Origin: GCA-2861595 sp035526335
GTDB lineage: Bacteria; Actinomycetota; Acidimicrobiia; Acidimicrobiales; GCA-2861595
DNA length: 13,858 nt
Reading direction: 5' to 3'
Assembly: GCA_035526335.1 (NCBI GenBank)
Contig: DATLCN010000012.1
Coordinates: forward strand, 1-13,858
Below are positions 1 through 6,912 of this stretch, piece after piece. The notes under the pieces are model-generated. The model ran no database searches and had not been told where the DNA came from. It worked only from the letters and a program-made list of their open reading frames with translations. Each line of letters opens with the position of its first letter. Position 1 is the stretch's first letter. The position numbers and the translations under genes are program-made.

Positions 1-2
1 GG

Positions 3-149
3 CTCACGATCCAAGCCGCGCACGACCCGAACTGGTATCCCAAAGGCATCAAGATCAGCGACGCCGAACTCGCTGCCGTGCCCCTCGCCCCCCACGACTT
101 CCACGGCGAATGGAACTACACCGTCAACGCTCAATCAATCCCGGCGTGA
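3..149 (+). CDS. ISAzo13-family transposase, C-terminal end only
   Basis: The reading frame is open from the window edge to a TGA at 147-149 and gives the last 48 residues of a protein. The segment contains YPKGIKISDAEL, then LAPHDFHGEWNYTV. This matches the conserved C-terminus of ISAzo13-family (DDE-type) transposases, where a YPxGIKxSD stretch is followed by a near-invariant HDFHGEWNYT motif close to the stop. The catalytic region lies outside the window. A probable IS end begins 17 bp after the stop (166-209), which fits the short non-coding end of such elements. Whether the full element is intact cannot be judged here. Confidence 0.85.
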   Translation, partial: LTIQAAHDPNWYPKGIKISDAELAAVPLAPHDFHGEWNYTVNAQSIPA

Positions 150-165
150 GCCCTTATCGTCGACC

Positions 166-209
166 GTGTAGGACGTGGGGGTCAGCGTGTCGGAGGGGGG
201 ACTTGAACT
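166..209. repeat. Left arm of a 44-bp inverted repeat spanning the window (probable IS end)
   Basis: This segment is the reverse complement of 13694-13737 with 41 of 44 positions matching. It starts 17 bp after the ISAzo13 transposase stop, so the simplest reading is the right-hand terminal repeat of that insertion sequence. Its inner part, read on the minus strand, is AGTTCAAGTCCCCCCTCCGA, which looks like the T-loop and 3' acceptor strand of a tRNA (leucine-type). The matching 5' acceptor strand and the rest of a cloverleaf are missing, so it is not a tRNA gene. The IS may have landed in a tRNA 3' end, or the resemblance may be chance. Confidence 0.7.
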
Positions 210-456
210 CTCCTTCCACCTGTGATGGCTGGTACCGCCAGGTGCCGTTTAGGCGGTCTGACCAGGGGCTTCATCAAAACAGCGGTCCGCCGAGGATCGT
301 CCCGTAACGGCTCGTTCCGTTGCGTTCGTGACCAACTTGTGACCACGGTCGACCGATCGGACGTGGGGCACTAGGAGGTCGATCTCCCGCCTACCGCTGC
401 TTAGAAGGCAGCTGTGAGGTGCGGACGGCACGGCACGAGACGGTAAACGAGCAGCT
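210..456. other. Non-coding stretch with one strong hairpin
   Basis: I see no convincing gene here; the short open frames lack coding character and ribosome-binding sites. The one structured feature is a dyad at 229-265: CTGGTACCGCC pairs with GGCGGT and then ACCAG around an 11-12 nt loop. No T-run follows, so it is not a standard terminator. A short copy of the IS-end motif GGACGTGGGG occurs near 359-368. Confidence 0.4.
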
Positions 457-552
457 CAGGCGGCATGAGCTATGTCCGGGCTATGCCGCCTGGTACGCCT
501 GGTATCGCCTCGTTGTGGCACGGAGTGGCACGACGGGGGCATTATGAAACAC
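457..552 (+). repeat. Possible degenerate fold-back repeat (copy I) bordering the RHS remnant
   Basis: A perfect 10-bp inverted repeat, CAGGCGGCAT at 457-466 and ATGCCGCCTG at 483-492, opens the segment. Its right end, GGGGGCATTATG, resembles the CCGGCATTATG right end of the repeat family found between 3.3 and 9.7 kb. The RHS homology on the minus strand stops exactly at this right end, as expected if the repeat edge is a recombination junction. The match is weaker than for the other copies, so its membership is tentative. Confidence 0.35.
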
Positions 553-830
553 AACTGGTCGCGGGCGGTGTAGCCGTAGGTGTGATTGCCCGCTGGTACT
601 CCGGTAGCGGTGGTGGAGGTGACCTTGGCCGCCGCGTCTCGGCCGTAGGTGAAGTTGGCCAGGGGACTGGCGCCCTTGGACACGGCGTTCGAGGTCAATT
701 GCCCGGTGCTGTCGTAGGCCAAGGTGTCGACCACGCCGGTGGCCGGGGGCTGGGTCTTGGTCGTGAGGTTGCCCGTCATCGTCGTAGCCGAAGATGGCGG
801 CATTTACCCGGGCGGGACTCACATCCGCTG
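552..830 (-). pseudogene. RHS/YD-repeat protein fragment, frameshifted
   Basis: Read on the minus strand, the segment encodes FGYDDDG, then NLTTKTQPPATGVVDTLAYD, STGQLTSNAV, FTYGRDAAAKVTS and HTYGYTARDQL. These are the regularly spaced GYDxxGNLT and YDxxGQL units of RHS/YD repeats, as in large secreted or cell-wall RHS toxins and wall-associated proteins. FGYDDDG and NLTTK lie in different frames: an extra G in a GGG near position 775 breaks them. The fragment starts abruptly near 830 and ends after ARDQL at 552, next to copy I. It is only about 90 residues of a protein family usually over 1000 residues long, so it is a decayed remnant with no expected function. Confidence 0.75.
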
Positions 831-903
831 GCCTGGTCCAGCTTCGAGGACGCACCGCCGTATCAGCGTATAGACACCGGTAACGAACGGCTGAATCCTC
901 CTC

Positions 904-1364
904 TCAAAACTCGCTGCTGAACGGGACTCTGGGATTTTCCCAACTAACGGTACAAGTCGTAACAACTCCGTCTCCGCGGGTCAACCGGAGACTGGCGACG
1001 CTCCGATCCACGGGATAGAGAGCGATAAAAGCTCTCTTCGTCACGATTGCCTGCTCAGCGCCGCCGTTCTCAAACTGGATCTCCACAGCAGTGCAACGTC
1101 GCTGATCGAGCCGAATACATAAAAAAACTTACTCCCAGTCGCCTGGTACCCGCCGAGAAGCTGGCCTACAGAACCTGTCGTGCCCTCATCTTTTGCCCGG
1201 CAGTATGGATTCTTACCTTTGTACATAAGTAGGGCCAGTTGGCGATCAATCGCCGCTGCGTCGGCCGGGGACAGTGAGGTTGACTCATAAGGGGGAGGGT
1301 CGAACTCAACGGCTTGGCAAGCTCCTCCTTCGGTTGTTGCAGCGACAAATTGTCGCCAACTCAC
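904..1364 (-). pseudogene. Hypothetical protein, probably secreted, broken by a frameshift
   Basis: The first part, from a GTG at 1364, reads VSWRQFVAATTEGGACQAVE and continues through YKGKNPYCRAKDEGTTG to SISDVALL, then stops at 1041. From about 1090 the next frame reads VEIQFENGGAEQAIVTKRAF and continues to a TGA at 904. The two halves join naturally as SISDV-(T/A)-VEIQFENGG, so I infer one protein of about 150 residues with a single-base indel near 1085-1095. Just upstream, in the third frame, MPGVAVVLMLRGGRQA resembles a signal peptide core, suggesting a second frameshift near 1365. I do not recognise the family. It lies downstream of the ATPase remnant on the same strand. Confidence 0.45.
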
Positions 1365-1465
1365 GCCTGTCGCCCGCCACGCAGCATGAGCACGACGGCG
1401 ACACCCGGCATGAAGACGGCGCCGGGACGCGTGTCGTTGCCGATGCATTGAGCTGAGGCAGCGCC

Positions 1466-2197
1466 CTACTCAGCGGTGACTTCGGTGACCGCGGCGCGAG
1501 CCGAGGACTCGTCCACCATGGCCTTGTTGTCGGCAAAGGCGGCGACGAGGGACTGCACGGCCAGGTTGTTCACCGCTCGGGGAAGTCCCCGGCCGACCTG
1601 ATGGATGAGGGCGATGGCGTCGTCGGAGAACAATGTGTCGGACCGCCCGGCCAGGCGGAGATGATGCGCGATGTAGGAGCCCGTCTCGGCTAGCTCCATG
1701 CCGGCCATGGCATAGCGAAGGGCGATGCGCTGATCGAGGGCGGCAAAGGCACCCAGCTTGATGCGCCGGCGCAAGGTGGGCTGGCCAACCAACAGCACAG
1801 CCCCAGGAGAACGTGAGTCCATGTCCACGCTGGTGAGCAGACGCAGCTCCTCGAGCTGATCGGCATCGAGAAGATGAGCTTCATCGACTACGACCACGAC
1901 CCGCTTGCCCCGTTCGGCCTCCTCGGCGGCAAGAGCGTTGGTGGCCTGGGGGATGAGGGCGGCTTTGTGGAACCTGGGCACCCCACCCAGGGCCGACACG
2001 ATGGCTGAGTAAAGACCACGGGCGCCAACGGCGGGGTTGCCCAGATAGATCAGGGTGTGGCGGCTGGTGTCGAGGGCGGCCAGGGCCGCTCTAGCGGCCA
2101 CGGTCTTTCCGGCGCCGACTTCTCCTGTGAGCACGCCGAGGGCCCGCTCCTCCACACACCAGGCGATGCGTGCCGCGGCCTCGGCATGGGAGTGTAC
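1466..2197 (-). pseudogene. ExeA/TniB-like AAA ATPase of transposon type, N-terminus missing
   Basis: The frame encodes a P-loop ATPase with Walker A GEVGAGKT (about 2102-2125), Walker B VVVVVDEAHLL (about 1868-1900), the LLVGQPTLRRRI sensor-like segment and DQRIALRY. The C-terminal region GLPRAVNNLAVQSLVAA is typical of ExeA-like ATPases encoded beside DDE transposases in actinobacteria, where they act as MuB/TniB-like target-selection partners. Homologs have about 30 more N-terminal residues before the HAEAxARIxW block. Here this block begins at VHSHAEAAARIAW (2197), and the DNA just upstream belongs to another gene. The gene is therefore 5'-truncated and has no partner transposase in the window. 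GTG codons slightly upstream could start a chimeric product, but that is unproven. Confidence 0.8.
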
Positions 2198-3228
2198 TTG
2201 AACTTCTTCCCGGACCCACACGGGCATGGGCTGTTGCGGCCTGCTTTGTCGAACGCAATGGGCACGGGCGCCGTGGCCTGACCCGTGTTTTCGAGCCGCT
2301 CGCCTATCTCTATGAGCGTGCGCTTCGCCTCGTCCACCCACCCCACCCAACGCTCCTCGTTCCACCCGAACAGGCACACAAGCCGACTGAACGCGTTGAC
2401 GTACGCCGACAACAGAATGACCGTCGTACCGAGAAGCGAGTCGTTCGAGAAGTCCGGGGCAAGGTGGGCGAGCTCGGCGTCGTCGGAGTCGACACGGTCG
2501 AAGTACCGCATGAGGGCCGACGGGGTCGTGTGGGTGATCCCGGACAGCAGCACGTACATCGCGCTGCCCATCGAGCTCGAGTCCTCGAGGAGCTCGCCGA
2601 CGAGCTTGGCGTTGTTCGGCATCGCGACGTTCATGCCGGACGGTGCTCCTTCGTCATCGCGGTGGACGGGGAGGCCTCGGCGCAGCGCCTGATCAAGGAT
2701 CTCAGCCCGTCGCTCAAACTGTTCATAGAGATCCTTCATGAGCCGCTCGTGGCCTCCGTCGCTGACACCGGCCCTCTCCCGTAGGGGGGCGCCCGCCAGG
2801 AGCTCCTTGATGAGGTGGATGCTGTCGTCGACGCTCCGTAGGCGGACGCGGAAGCTGCGCCCAACACGCTCGCGAACGCCAAGGTCCGGGTCGGCCAGCC
2901 ACCACGACCGGGCGCAGGCTTCGATGCATGCACGAGCGAGGACGAGGGGCCCGAAGATTCCGCCGAGCCCTCTTGGGGTGATGAGGACGGCGAGGCAGCC
3001 GAGGTGGTCGGCCGCGGCGAAGTTCGCCATCGTCACAAAGCTGAAGGCTGTTAGTGCGGGCTCGCTGCCCCATGGGCCGCCAGGGCCCTCCTCGCCCGTT
3101 GCGACTTCCGTTTCGGCGATTGAACCGGGAGCGGGCGCCCCATCGAACTCGTCGCGAATCGACTTCGACGCGTTCCACGTACCGTCGAGCAGGTAGTGGA
3201 TGCCTTCGACCAGTTCGACGTACGGCAT
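2050..3228 (-). CDS. Hypothetical protein with truncated C-terminal SEC-C motif
   Basis: The start is ATG at 3228 (MPYVELVEGIHYLLDGTWNA). No strong Shine-Dalgarno sequence is visible. About 344 residues look genuine: an alpha-helical domain with LARACIEACARSWWLADP and LLSGITHTTPSALMRYFD, resembling the uncharacterised DUF5677-type proteins, although I am not sure of the family. The end reads AGRNSPCPCGSGKKFK, the first two thirds of the zinc-binding SEC-C motif, which should continue as KKCCG. At about 2196 the sequence switches into the ATPase remnant, and this frame runs 48 out-of-frame codons to a stop at 2050. The motif has therefore lost its last two metal ligands. The domain architecture (unknown helical domain plus SEC-C) is known, but its function is not. 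Confidence 0.7.
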   Translation of the reverse strand: MPYVELVEGIHYLLDGTWNASKSIRDEFDGAPAPGSIAETEVATGEEGPGGPWGSEPALTAFSFVTMANFAAADHLGCLAVLITPRGLGGIFGPLVLARACIEACARSWWLADPDLGVRERVGRSFRVRLRSVDDSIHLIKELLAGAPLRERAGVSDGGHERLMKDLYEQFERRAEILDQALRRGLPVHRDDEGAPSGMNVAMPNNAKLVGELLEDSSSMGSAMYVLLSGITHTTPSALMRYFDRVDSDDAELAHLAPDFSNDSLLGTTVILLSAYVNAFSRLVCLFGWNEERWVGWVDEAKRTLIEIGERLENTGQATAPVPIAFDKAGRNSPCPCGSGKKFKYTPMPRPRHASPGVWRSGPSACSQEKSAPERPWPLERPWPPSTPAATP

Positions 3229-3303
3229 GAGTACGACGGTAGACCTGCTGGGGCCTTCGGCCGTGTCCCCAGATCGCCGACCGAGCGGAGTAGCCCTCTT
3301 CGA

Positions 3304-3372
3304 AGTGCCGTTCAGCGCGGCCCGTGTCGGGCCCGAGCCAGTCCAGTGGCCCGCCCGCGCACCTATCACGCC
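3304..3372 (+). repeat. Fold-back repeat family, partial copy F
   Basis: The segment opens with CGAAGTGCCGTTCA, matching the 5' motif of copies E and G. It contains CCCGCGCACCTATCAC at 3354-3369, identical over 16 bp to 8668-8683 in copy E. It directly abuts copy A, so two repeats may lie in tandem. It sits upstream of the divergent SEC-C gene. Confidence 0.55.
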
Positions 3373-3490
3373 TGTGCCGGTAGTCGCGCCCGGGCCCGGG
3401 CACTCTGACCGGCGGCGAGGAGCAGGCCTCGCGCACCGAAGATGCTTGGATCGGCGTGGCGTCCGACGCGACAACCCGGCAATATCAGCG
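3373..3490 (+). repeat. Fold-back repeat family, copy A
   Basis: The left end TGTGCCGGTAGTCGCG and right end CCGGCAATAT at 3476-3485 form an imperfect dyad. The middle holds CGCACCGAAGATGCTTGG at 3432-3449, identical over 18 bp to 9230-9247 in copy D. It points the same way as the other copies. The 3' end is followed by a decayed coding fragment on the opposite strand rather than a plus-strand gene. Confidence 0.7.
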
Positions 3491-3690
3491 GGGCCACCTG
3501 GTCGAGCGCGATGATGGAGCGGTGGAACAAGGGCGCCAGGTCGTTGAAGACGAGATGTTCGGCTCCCCGGTACCGGGTTCATGGCCCGGACGGCAGCACC
3601 GTCCGGACGAAGATCCAGCCAGGACGATTCCGGCCAAGCCAGCGAGACGATGGCGAGACCGGTTGAAGACGCGCGGGAAGCGGACGGCGA
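3455..3690 (-). pseudogene. Decayed fragment of an unidentified protein
   Basis: Two minus-strand frames each have protein-like sequence. One runs TGLAIVSLAWPESSWLDLRP to AVRAMNPVPG; the other runs AEHLVFNDLAPLFHRSIIAL to DQVAPLILPG. Removing one A near 3561 would join them as NPVPG-AEHLVF. No start codon with a binding site is visible and I do not recognise the family. The lower end runs into repeat copy A. This could be a remnant of a displaced gene or chance open frames in GC-rich DNA. Confidence 0.35.
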
Positions 3691-3699
3691 GCTAGCGCA

Positions 3700-3813
3700 G
3701 GAGTGCGGTAGTCGCGCCTGAGCACGGACCCCCGTGGCCGCCGGCAAGGAGGCATCGCGGACCGACATGTGATCGCGCTGGCCTTGACAGCTCGCTACCC
3801 GGCATTATGCGTG
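3700..3813 (+). repeat. Fold-back repeat family, copy B
   Basis: The left end is GCGGTAGTCGCGCCTGAGC and the right end is CTACCCGGCATTATGCGTG. GGTAG/CTACC and CAAGG (3745-3749)/CCTTG (3782-3786) pair across the element. The last 24 bp (3790-3813) match 6179-6202 at 22 positions. Copies B and C share TCGCGCTGGCCTTG. It lies directly upstream of the RibD-C/DHFR-like gene. Confidence 0.75.
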
Positions 3814-3942
3814 GGTGCCGGTGTCGATCATCCGCAGGTGCGTCGGCGCCTGATGATGTCGCTGCCGATCCTGGTCGACCTGTTCGCCACCCTCCAAGCC
3901 TCGGTGGCGCCTCCCAAGGCCGGCGCCGGTTCCGAGTCGTGA
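3769..3942 (+). CDS. Possible short upstream ORF overlapping the DHFR-like gene
   Basis: A frame running out of copy B reads VIALALTARYPALCVGAG and then DHPQVRRRLMMSLPILVDLF before ending at TGA 3940-3942. That stop overlaps the GTG start of the next gene in a GTGA arrangement typical of translational coupling. Possible starts are GTG 3769, GTG 3811 or ATG 3853. The amino-acid sequence looks protein-like but matches nothing I know. It could be a leader peptide, the tail of a lost gene, or chance. Confidence 0.3.
   Translation: MIALALTARYPALCVGAGVDHPQVRRRLMMSLPILVDLFATLQASVAPPKAGAGSES
3784..3811 (+). promoter_or_regulatory. Possible promoter in the right end of repeat copy B
   Basis: TTGACA at 3784-3789 is a perfect -35 hexamer. 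It is followed after 16 bp by TATGCG, a weak -10. Copy C has the same layout (TTGGTG, 16 bp, TATGGA). The repeats may therefore carry promoters for the genes that follow. The -10 is poor, so this is only a suggestion. Confidence 0.3.
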
Positions 3943-4511
3943 GCGGCCGGCTCGTCTACGTCGTCAACTGCTCTCTTGACGGTTACATCGAGGACGCCGA
4001 CGGCGGCTTCGATTGGTCCGAGCCGGATGACGAGCTCCACCAGTTCTTCAACGACCTCCTCCGCCCGATCGGGACATTCCTCTACGGCCGCCGGCTCTAC
4101 GAGACGATGGCGGTGTGGGAGACGGACCCATCTCTGGCCGCCGGGTCGCCGGTGATGGCCGACTTCGCCGCGGTGTGGCAGGACGCCGACAAGATCGTTT
4201 ACTCGACGACGCTCGAGGCGCCGGCCACGGAGCGGACCCGGATCGAGCGGGACTTCGACCCTGACGCGGTGCGCGGGGTAAAGGCAGCCGCGGCCACCGA
4301 TCTCGTGATCGGCAACGCGACGCTCACCGCCCACGCGTTCCGGGCAGGCCTAGTGGACGAGATCCACTTGGTGGTGGCGCCGGTCGTCGTGGGCGGCGGC
4401 AAACCGGCGCTTCCGGGCGGTGTCCGGCTCGACCTCGAGCTGGTCGAGGTGCGCCGCTTCGAGGGCACCGGCGTGGTGTCCTTGCGCCATCGGGTACGGG
4501 GGACGGCGTGA
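3939..4511 (+). CDS. Dihydrofolate reductase/RibD C-terminal domain family protein
   Basis: The product is 190 residues from GTG 3939. I chose this start because the family begins with a short beta strand like LVYVVNCSLDGYI. An in-frame ATG at 3807 inside copy B would add a poorly conserved 44-residue leader. Motifs in order are SLDGYI (12-17), FLYGRRLYETM (47-57), DKIVYSTTL (84-92), DLVIGNATL (121-129) and GLVDEIHLVVAPVVVGGG (137-154). These are hallmarks of the RibD-C family of NADPH-dependent reductases. Most actinobacterial relatives have no assigned substrate, and the fold resembles DHFR. Such genes are also common passengers in mobile cassettes. There is no clear Shine-Dalgarno; coupling to the upstream ORF is possible. 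The 75-aa membrane gene follows 13 bp later. Confidence 0.88.
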   Translation: MSGRLVYVVNCSLDGYIEDADGGFDWSEPDDELHQFFNDLLRPIGTFLYGRRLYETMAVWETDPSLAAGSPVMADFAAVWQDADKIVYSTTLEAPATERTRIERDFDPDAVRGVKAAAATDLVIGNATLTAHAFRAGLVDEIHLVVAPVVVGGGKPALPGGVRLDLELVEVRRFEGTGVVSLRHRVRGTA

Positions 4512-4524
4512 GCGCAGGCATGAG

Positions 4525-4752
4525 ATGCGTCTGAAAAAGCTCTGGCGAGTGATCTGGACGCCTAGGGATGAGTTACCGGCCAGAGAAAACCCGGTGTGGT
4601 TCTCACGGGGCGGCTTCACGGCCATCATTTTGATCCCTGGTGGTCTCATCACCATGCTGGCCTACCGAGACGGCGAATCCGTCGCCATCTGCCTTATGTC
4701 GGTGGCCTTTGGCGTCTTCTCGTGGTGGTTTGCTCGCGAGACCGGATCGTGA
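4525..4752 (+). CDS. Small two-helix membrane protein
   Basis: The 75-residue product starts at ATG 4525, with AGG at 4515-4517 as a modest ribosome-binding site. A basic N-terminus (MRLKKLWRVIW) precedes two hydrophobic segments: GGFTAIILIPGGLITML at about 29-45 and SVAICLMSVAFGVFSWWF at about 51-69. The topology is probably N-in/C-in. It starts 13 bp after the DHFR-like gene, so the two probably share a transcript. I do not recognise a family. The IS110 element lies just downstream. Confidence 0.7.
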   Translation: MRLKKLWRVIWTPRDELPARENPVWFSRGGFTAIILIPGGLITMLAYRDGESVAICLMSVAFGVFSWWFARETGS

Positions 4753-4879
4753 GGTTCCTAGACATGAGCCCCGCTCTGGCTCGACGAGGGTGGACGCTTT
4801 TGTCTGCCGACCTCAATCCACTCATCGAGCCATTCAGCTGACAATCATCCGGGATGTGCGGTTGCAGAGCAGTTCGGAT

Positions 4880-5846
4880 GGTCCGGAGGGCCTCCTTGGG
4901 GGTCTTGCCCTCGGCTTGCTTTCGCAGGTAGAAGGCCCGGCCAGCGCAGTTGTTGCGAACCTGGGTGATGGCGACCATATGGATGGCGTGGTTGAGCTTG
5001 CGGTTGCCCTTGGTGTTCAGCCGATAGGCCGGAGGACCGCCGCCGCTGCTCGAGTCGACCGGGGCGGTGCCGTTGTAGCTGGCGAAGTGATGACGGGTCC
5101 GGAAGCGGGCCACGTCGCCGACCTCGCCGAGCAGGCGCGCCGTGGTGACCGGCCCCACCCCGAACAGCCTCGTCAACCCCGTCGGCGTGTCGGCCACGGC
5201 GGCTTTGATCTGGGCCATCAGCTCGGCCAGGCGACGGTCGATGGCCACCAGGTCGGCGATCTGTTCGGCGATCAGCCGCCGGCGCAGGCGTCCCACCTCG
5301 TCACGGGGGACGCACCTTGGCCAACAGCTGCTTGGCCTTGGCCGCCGTCAGAGCGCGGGGAGCGCCGCCGGGAACGAGATTGACCAGGTCACGGTGGATG
5401 CGGCACACCGCCTGGGTGCGTAAGCCGACCAGCTCGTGGCGGCGGTTGGCCAGCAGCCGCATGGCGACGGTGCGGTCGTCGGGACGGACCTCGGCGAGGT
5501 CGGGGGCGTGCAGGGCGACCAGGGCGATGGAGTGGGCGTCGGTGTCGTCGTTCTTGCGGCCGTTGCCGCCGGCGTAGACGCGCACGAGCGCTGCCCGGCG
5601 GGTGGACACATCAACGACCCGCTCGCCCTCGGCCACCAGCCGCTGTGCCAGGTGCTTGCCCACGCCGTTGCAGCCCTCGACGGCCCAGGTGCGCGGCCTC
5701 CACTGGCGCGAGAACGCCCGCAGCTCCCGAAAGCCGCCGGCGGAGTTCTCGAATTGCGCCCGAGCGAGCACCTTGCCCTTGACGTTGAGCACCACCACGG
5801 CGTTGATCCGCTTGTGCGGGTCCACACCGATCACCACCTTTGCCAT
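4880..5846 (-). pseudogene. IS110-family transposase split by one extra C
   Basis: The start is ATG 5846 behind a strong GGAGGAAGG binding site. The N-terminal DEDD (RuvC-like) domain shows VVIGVDPHKRINAVVV, AVEGCNGVGKHLAQ and RKNDDTDAHSIA. The C-terminal half has LTRLFGVGPVTTARLLGEVG, SYNGTAPVDSSSGG with the expected catalytic serine region, and GNRKLNHAIHMVAI. The first frame ends at 5301 with KVRPP. Relatives read RPRDEVGRLR, and removing one C from the CCCCC run at about 5306-5310 restores exactly that. Recognisable similarity fades after KTPKEALR near 4883; the usual last 15-20 residues are not recognisable, so the 3' end may also be truncated. As written it is probably inactive, unless the extra C is an assembly error. 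Confidence 0.88.
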
Positions 5847-6066
5847 TGTCCTTCCTCCGCAATTTCGGTTCCTGGTGGGACACGAGGAGGGCAGCGCTAC
5901 TACGAGCTTGGCAATCCCCTCTCGAACCACTCCTCGCAAGCGGTGCCCGGCGAGGAGCGTTCCATTCGCGAGCCACACCGAAATCGGTGGGCAGCCGGTT
6001 CGCGAGCTACTCGCCGGACACCTGGGCTCCAGGCTGGCCTGCCCGGAGCCTTAGTGGTGGTTCTAA
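5847..6066 (-). ncRNA. Candidate bridge-RNA region of the IS110 element
   Basis: Elements of the IS110 group express a structured bridge RNA of about 150-200 nt from the non-coding end upstream of the transposase. The RNA pairs with target and donor DNA. This gene-free stretch lies in that place and has a fitting length. I have not derived guide loops from the sequence, and the IS1111 group carries the RNA downstream instead, so the call rests on position only. Confidence 0.25.
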
Positions 6067-6075
6067 CAAGTAGCT

Positions 6076-6202
6076 GGTTAGTCAGCGCCCGCGCCAGTGT
6101 CGCGAGGGGCTCAACCGCAGACGAAGATCGGTTGCAGTCTTGCCTGCGGTTGAGCCCCTCGCGACAACTGGCGCGGGCGCTGGCTAACCGGCATTATGCG
6201 TG
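6076..6202 (+). repeat. 45-bp near-perfect palindrome ending in the repeat-family 3' motif
   Basis: The left arm (6076-6119) and right arm (6145-6189) are complementary with one mismatch and one bulged base, around a 25-nt loop. Transcribed or single-stranded, this would form a very stable GC-rich hairpin. Its outer end GCTAACCGGCATTATGCG continues to 6202 and matches the right end of copy B (22 of 24 bp). The arm sequence itself is unlike copy B. Conserved ends with a variable palindromic body are reminiscent of attC sites. However, the base of the stem reads GGTTAG/CTAACC, opposite in polarity to the attC core pair. It could also be a MITE. Confidence 0.8.
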
Positions 6203-6236
6203 CCTGAAAACGCCCGGCCGCCGTACCCTTCGGAGG

Positions 6237-6623
6237 GTGAATGCGCACGGGGTCCCAGCCGCTGACTTCGATGAGTTCGTCGGGCAGCTCGACCTCATCG
6301 TGCAGGAACGTGGCGGCCTCTGGGAGCCCCTCTCGCTGTCAACTGTCGTCCTCCCGGGCCGCACCGAGACTCACGGCCCATGGCCTTTCGAGGCTTGTGC
6401 GGCAGTCTTCACGGAGTGGTTGAAGGCCGAGCTGATCGGCATCTATCGCCTCGAATCCATGGGAGCTGAGCCAGTTGACCTAACCACCGACGAGGCCCAC
6501 GCAGTGCTTGCCGATCGGAGCTCCTGGCGTCCGGCGGCGGGCCTCTACTTGTTCCCAACAGCGAAGGGTGAGGCGGCGCACCTTGAAGAGTGGCGGGCTG
6601 TCGTTAGAGATGAGCACGCCTAG
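6237..6623 (+). CDS. Hypothetical protein, 128 residues
   Basis: The frame ends at TAG 6621-6623. The best start is GTG 6237 (VNAHGVPAADFDEFVGQLDL), 35 bp after the palindrome's conserved end; GGAGG at 6232-6236 is too close to the start to be ideal. The amino-acid sequence is balanced and protein-like, with GPWPFEACAAVFTEWLKAEL, VDLTTDEAHAVLADR and a tryptophan-rich C-terminus. There is no signal peptide or membrane segment, so it is probably cytoplasmic. I do not recognise a family. Its place right behind a repeat is like the other small genes here. Confidence 0.6.
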   Translation: MNAHGVPAADFDEFVGQLDLIVQERGGLWEPLSLSTVVLPGRTETHGPWPFEACAAVFTEWLKAELIGIYRLESMGAEPVDLTTDEAHAVLADRSSWRPAAGLYLFPTAKGEAAHLEEWRAVVRDEHA

Positions 6624-6912
6624 GTGCCGCTCTCCGCGCCCTGAACCGCCCCTTGGCGGGAGGGGCACCCTCAGCACTTCGGCCGCTCCGATCATCCAGA
6701 TCGGCGTGACGGTCGGGGCCGCGAGTGGGCAGTCGGTGCGTGGCTGGATGGCCGCACGTCCTGTGCAACGGTCGGGGGCTTGACGGCCACCAGAACGATG
6801 CGAACAGGCACCGTCGCCGAAGCGCCGGTATGTCACGGGTGTCACAGCCGCTGTTCTTTCTCCGGCCACGGGCAGCGCCATTCACACAGAAGGCCCTTGA
6901 TGACGTCTCCGC
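6624..6912. other. Intergenic stretch between convergent genes, no gene seen
   Basis: It lies between the 3' ends of a plus-strand gene (stop 6623) and a minus-strand gene (stop 6913). A short hairpin, GCCCCT (6648-6653) with AGGGGC (6661-6666), follows the first stop by 25 bp and might help end transcription, though no T-run follows. I see no other structure or credible ORF. Confidence 0.4.

Larger units (their letters stand above)
4753..6075 (-). mobile_element. IS110-family insertion sequence, approximate extent
   Basis: A frameshifted IS110 transposase occupies 4880-5846, with about 220 bp of non-coding DNA upstream of its start. IS110 elements lack clear terminal inverted repeats, so exact ends cannot be fixed. 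The outer limits given are the neighbouring gene stop (4752) and the start of the large palindrome (6076). The element lies directly beside that palindrome. Relatives are known to choose palindromic targets, such as IS621 with REP sequences and IS1111-attC elements with attC sites. Confidence 0.65.

Noticed and set aside
185..260. Minus-strand tRNA gene suggested by TTCAAGT and CCCCCCTCCGACA
   Set aside because: The T-stem does not pair properly and no 5' acceptor strand, D-arm or anticodon arm is found; it is only a tRNA-end-like stretch shared by the inverted repeat.
465..920. Plus-strand ORF of 151 codons
   Set aside because: It is antisense to the RHS remnant, glycine- and arginine-rich, and has no ribosome-binding site.
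5436..6236. Long plus-strand frame upstream of the 128-residue gene
   Set aside because: It runs antisense to the IS110 transposase and through the palindrome; only the part from 6237 looks like protein.
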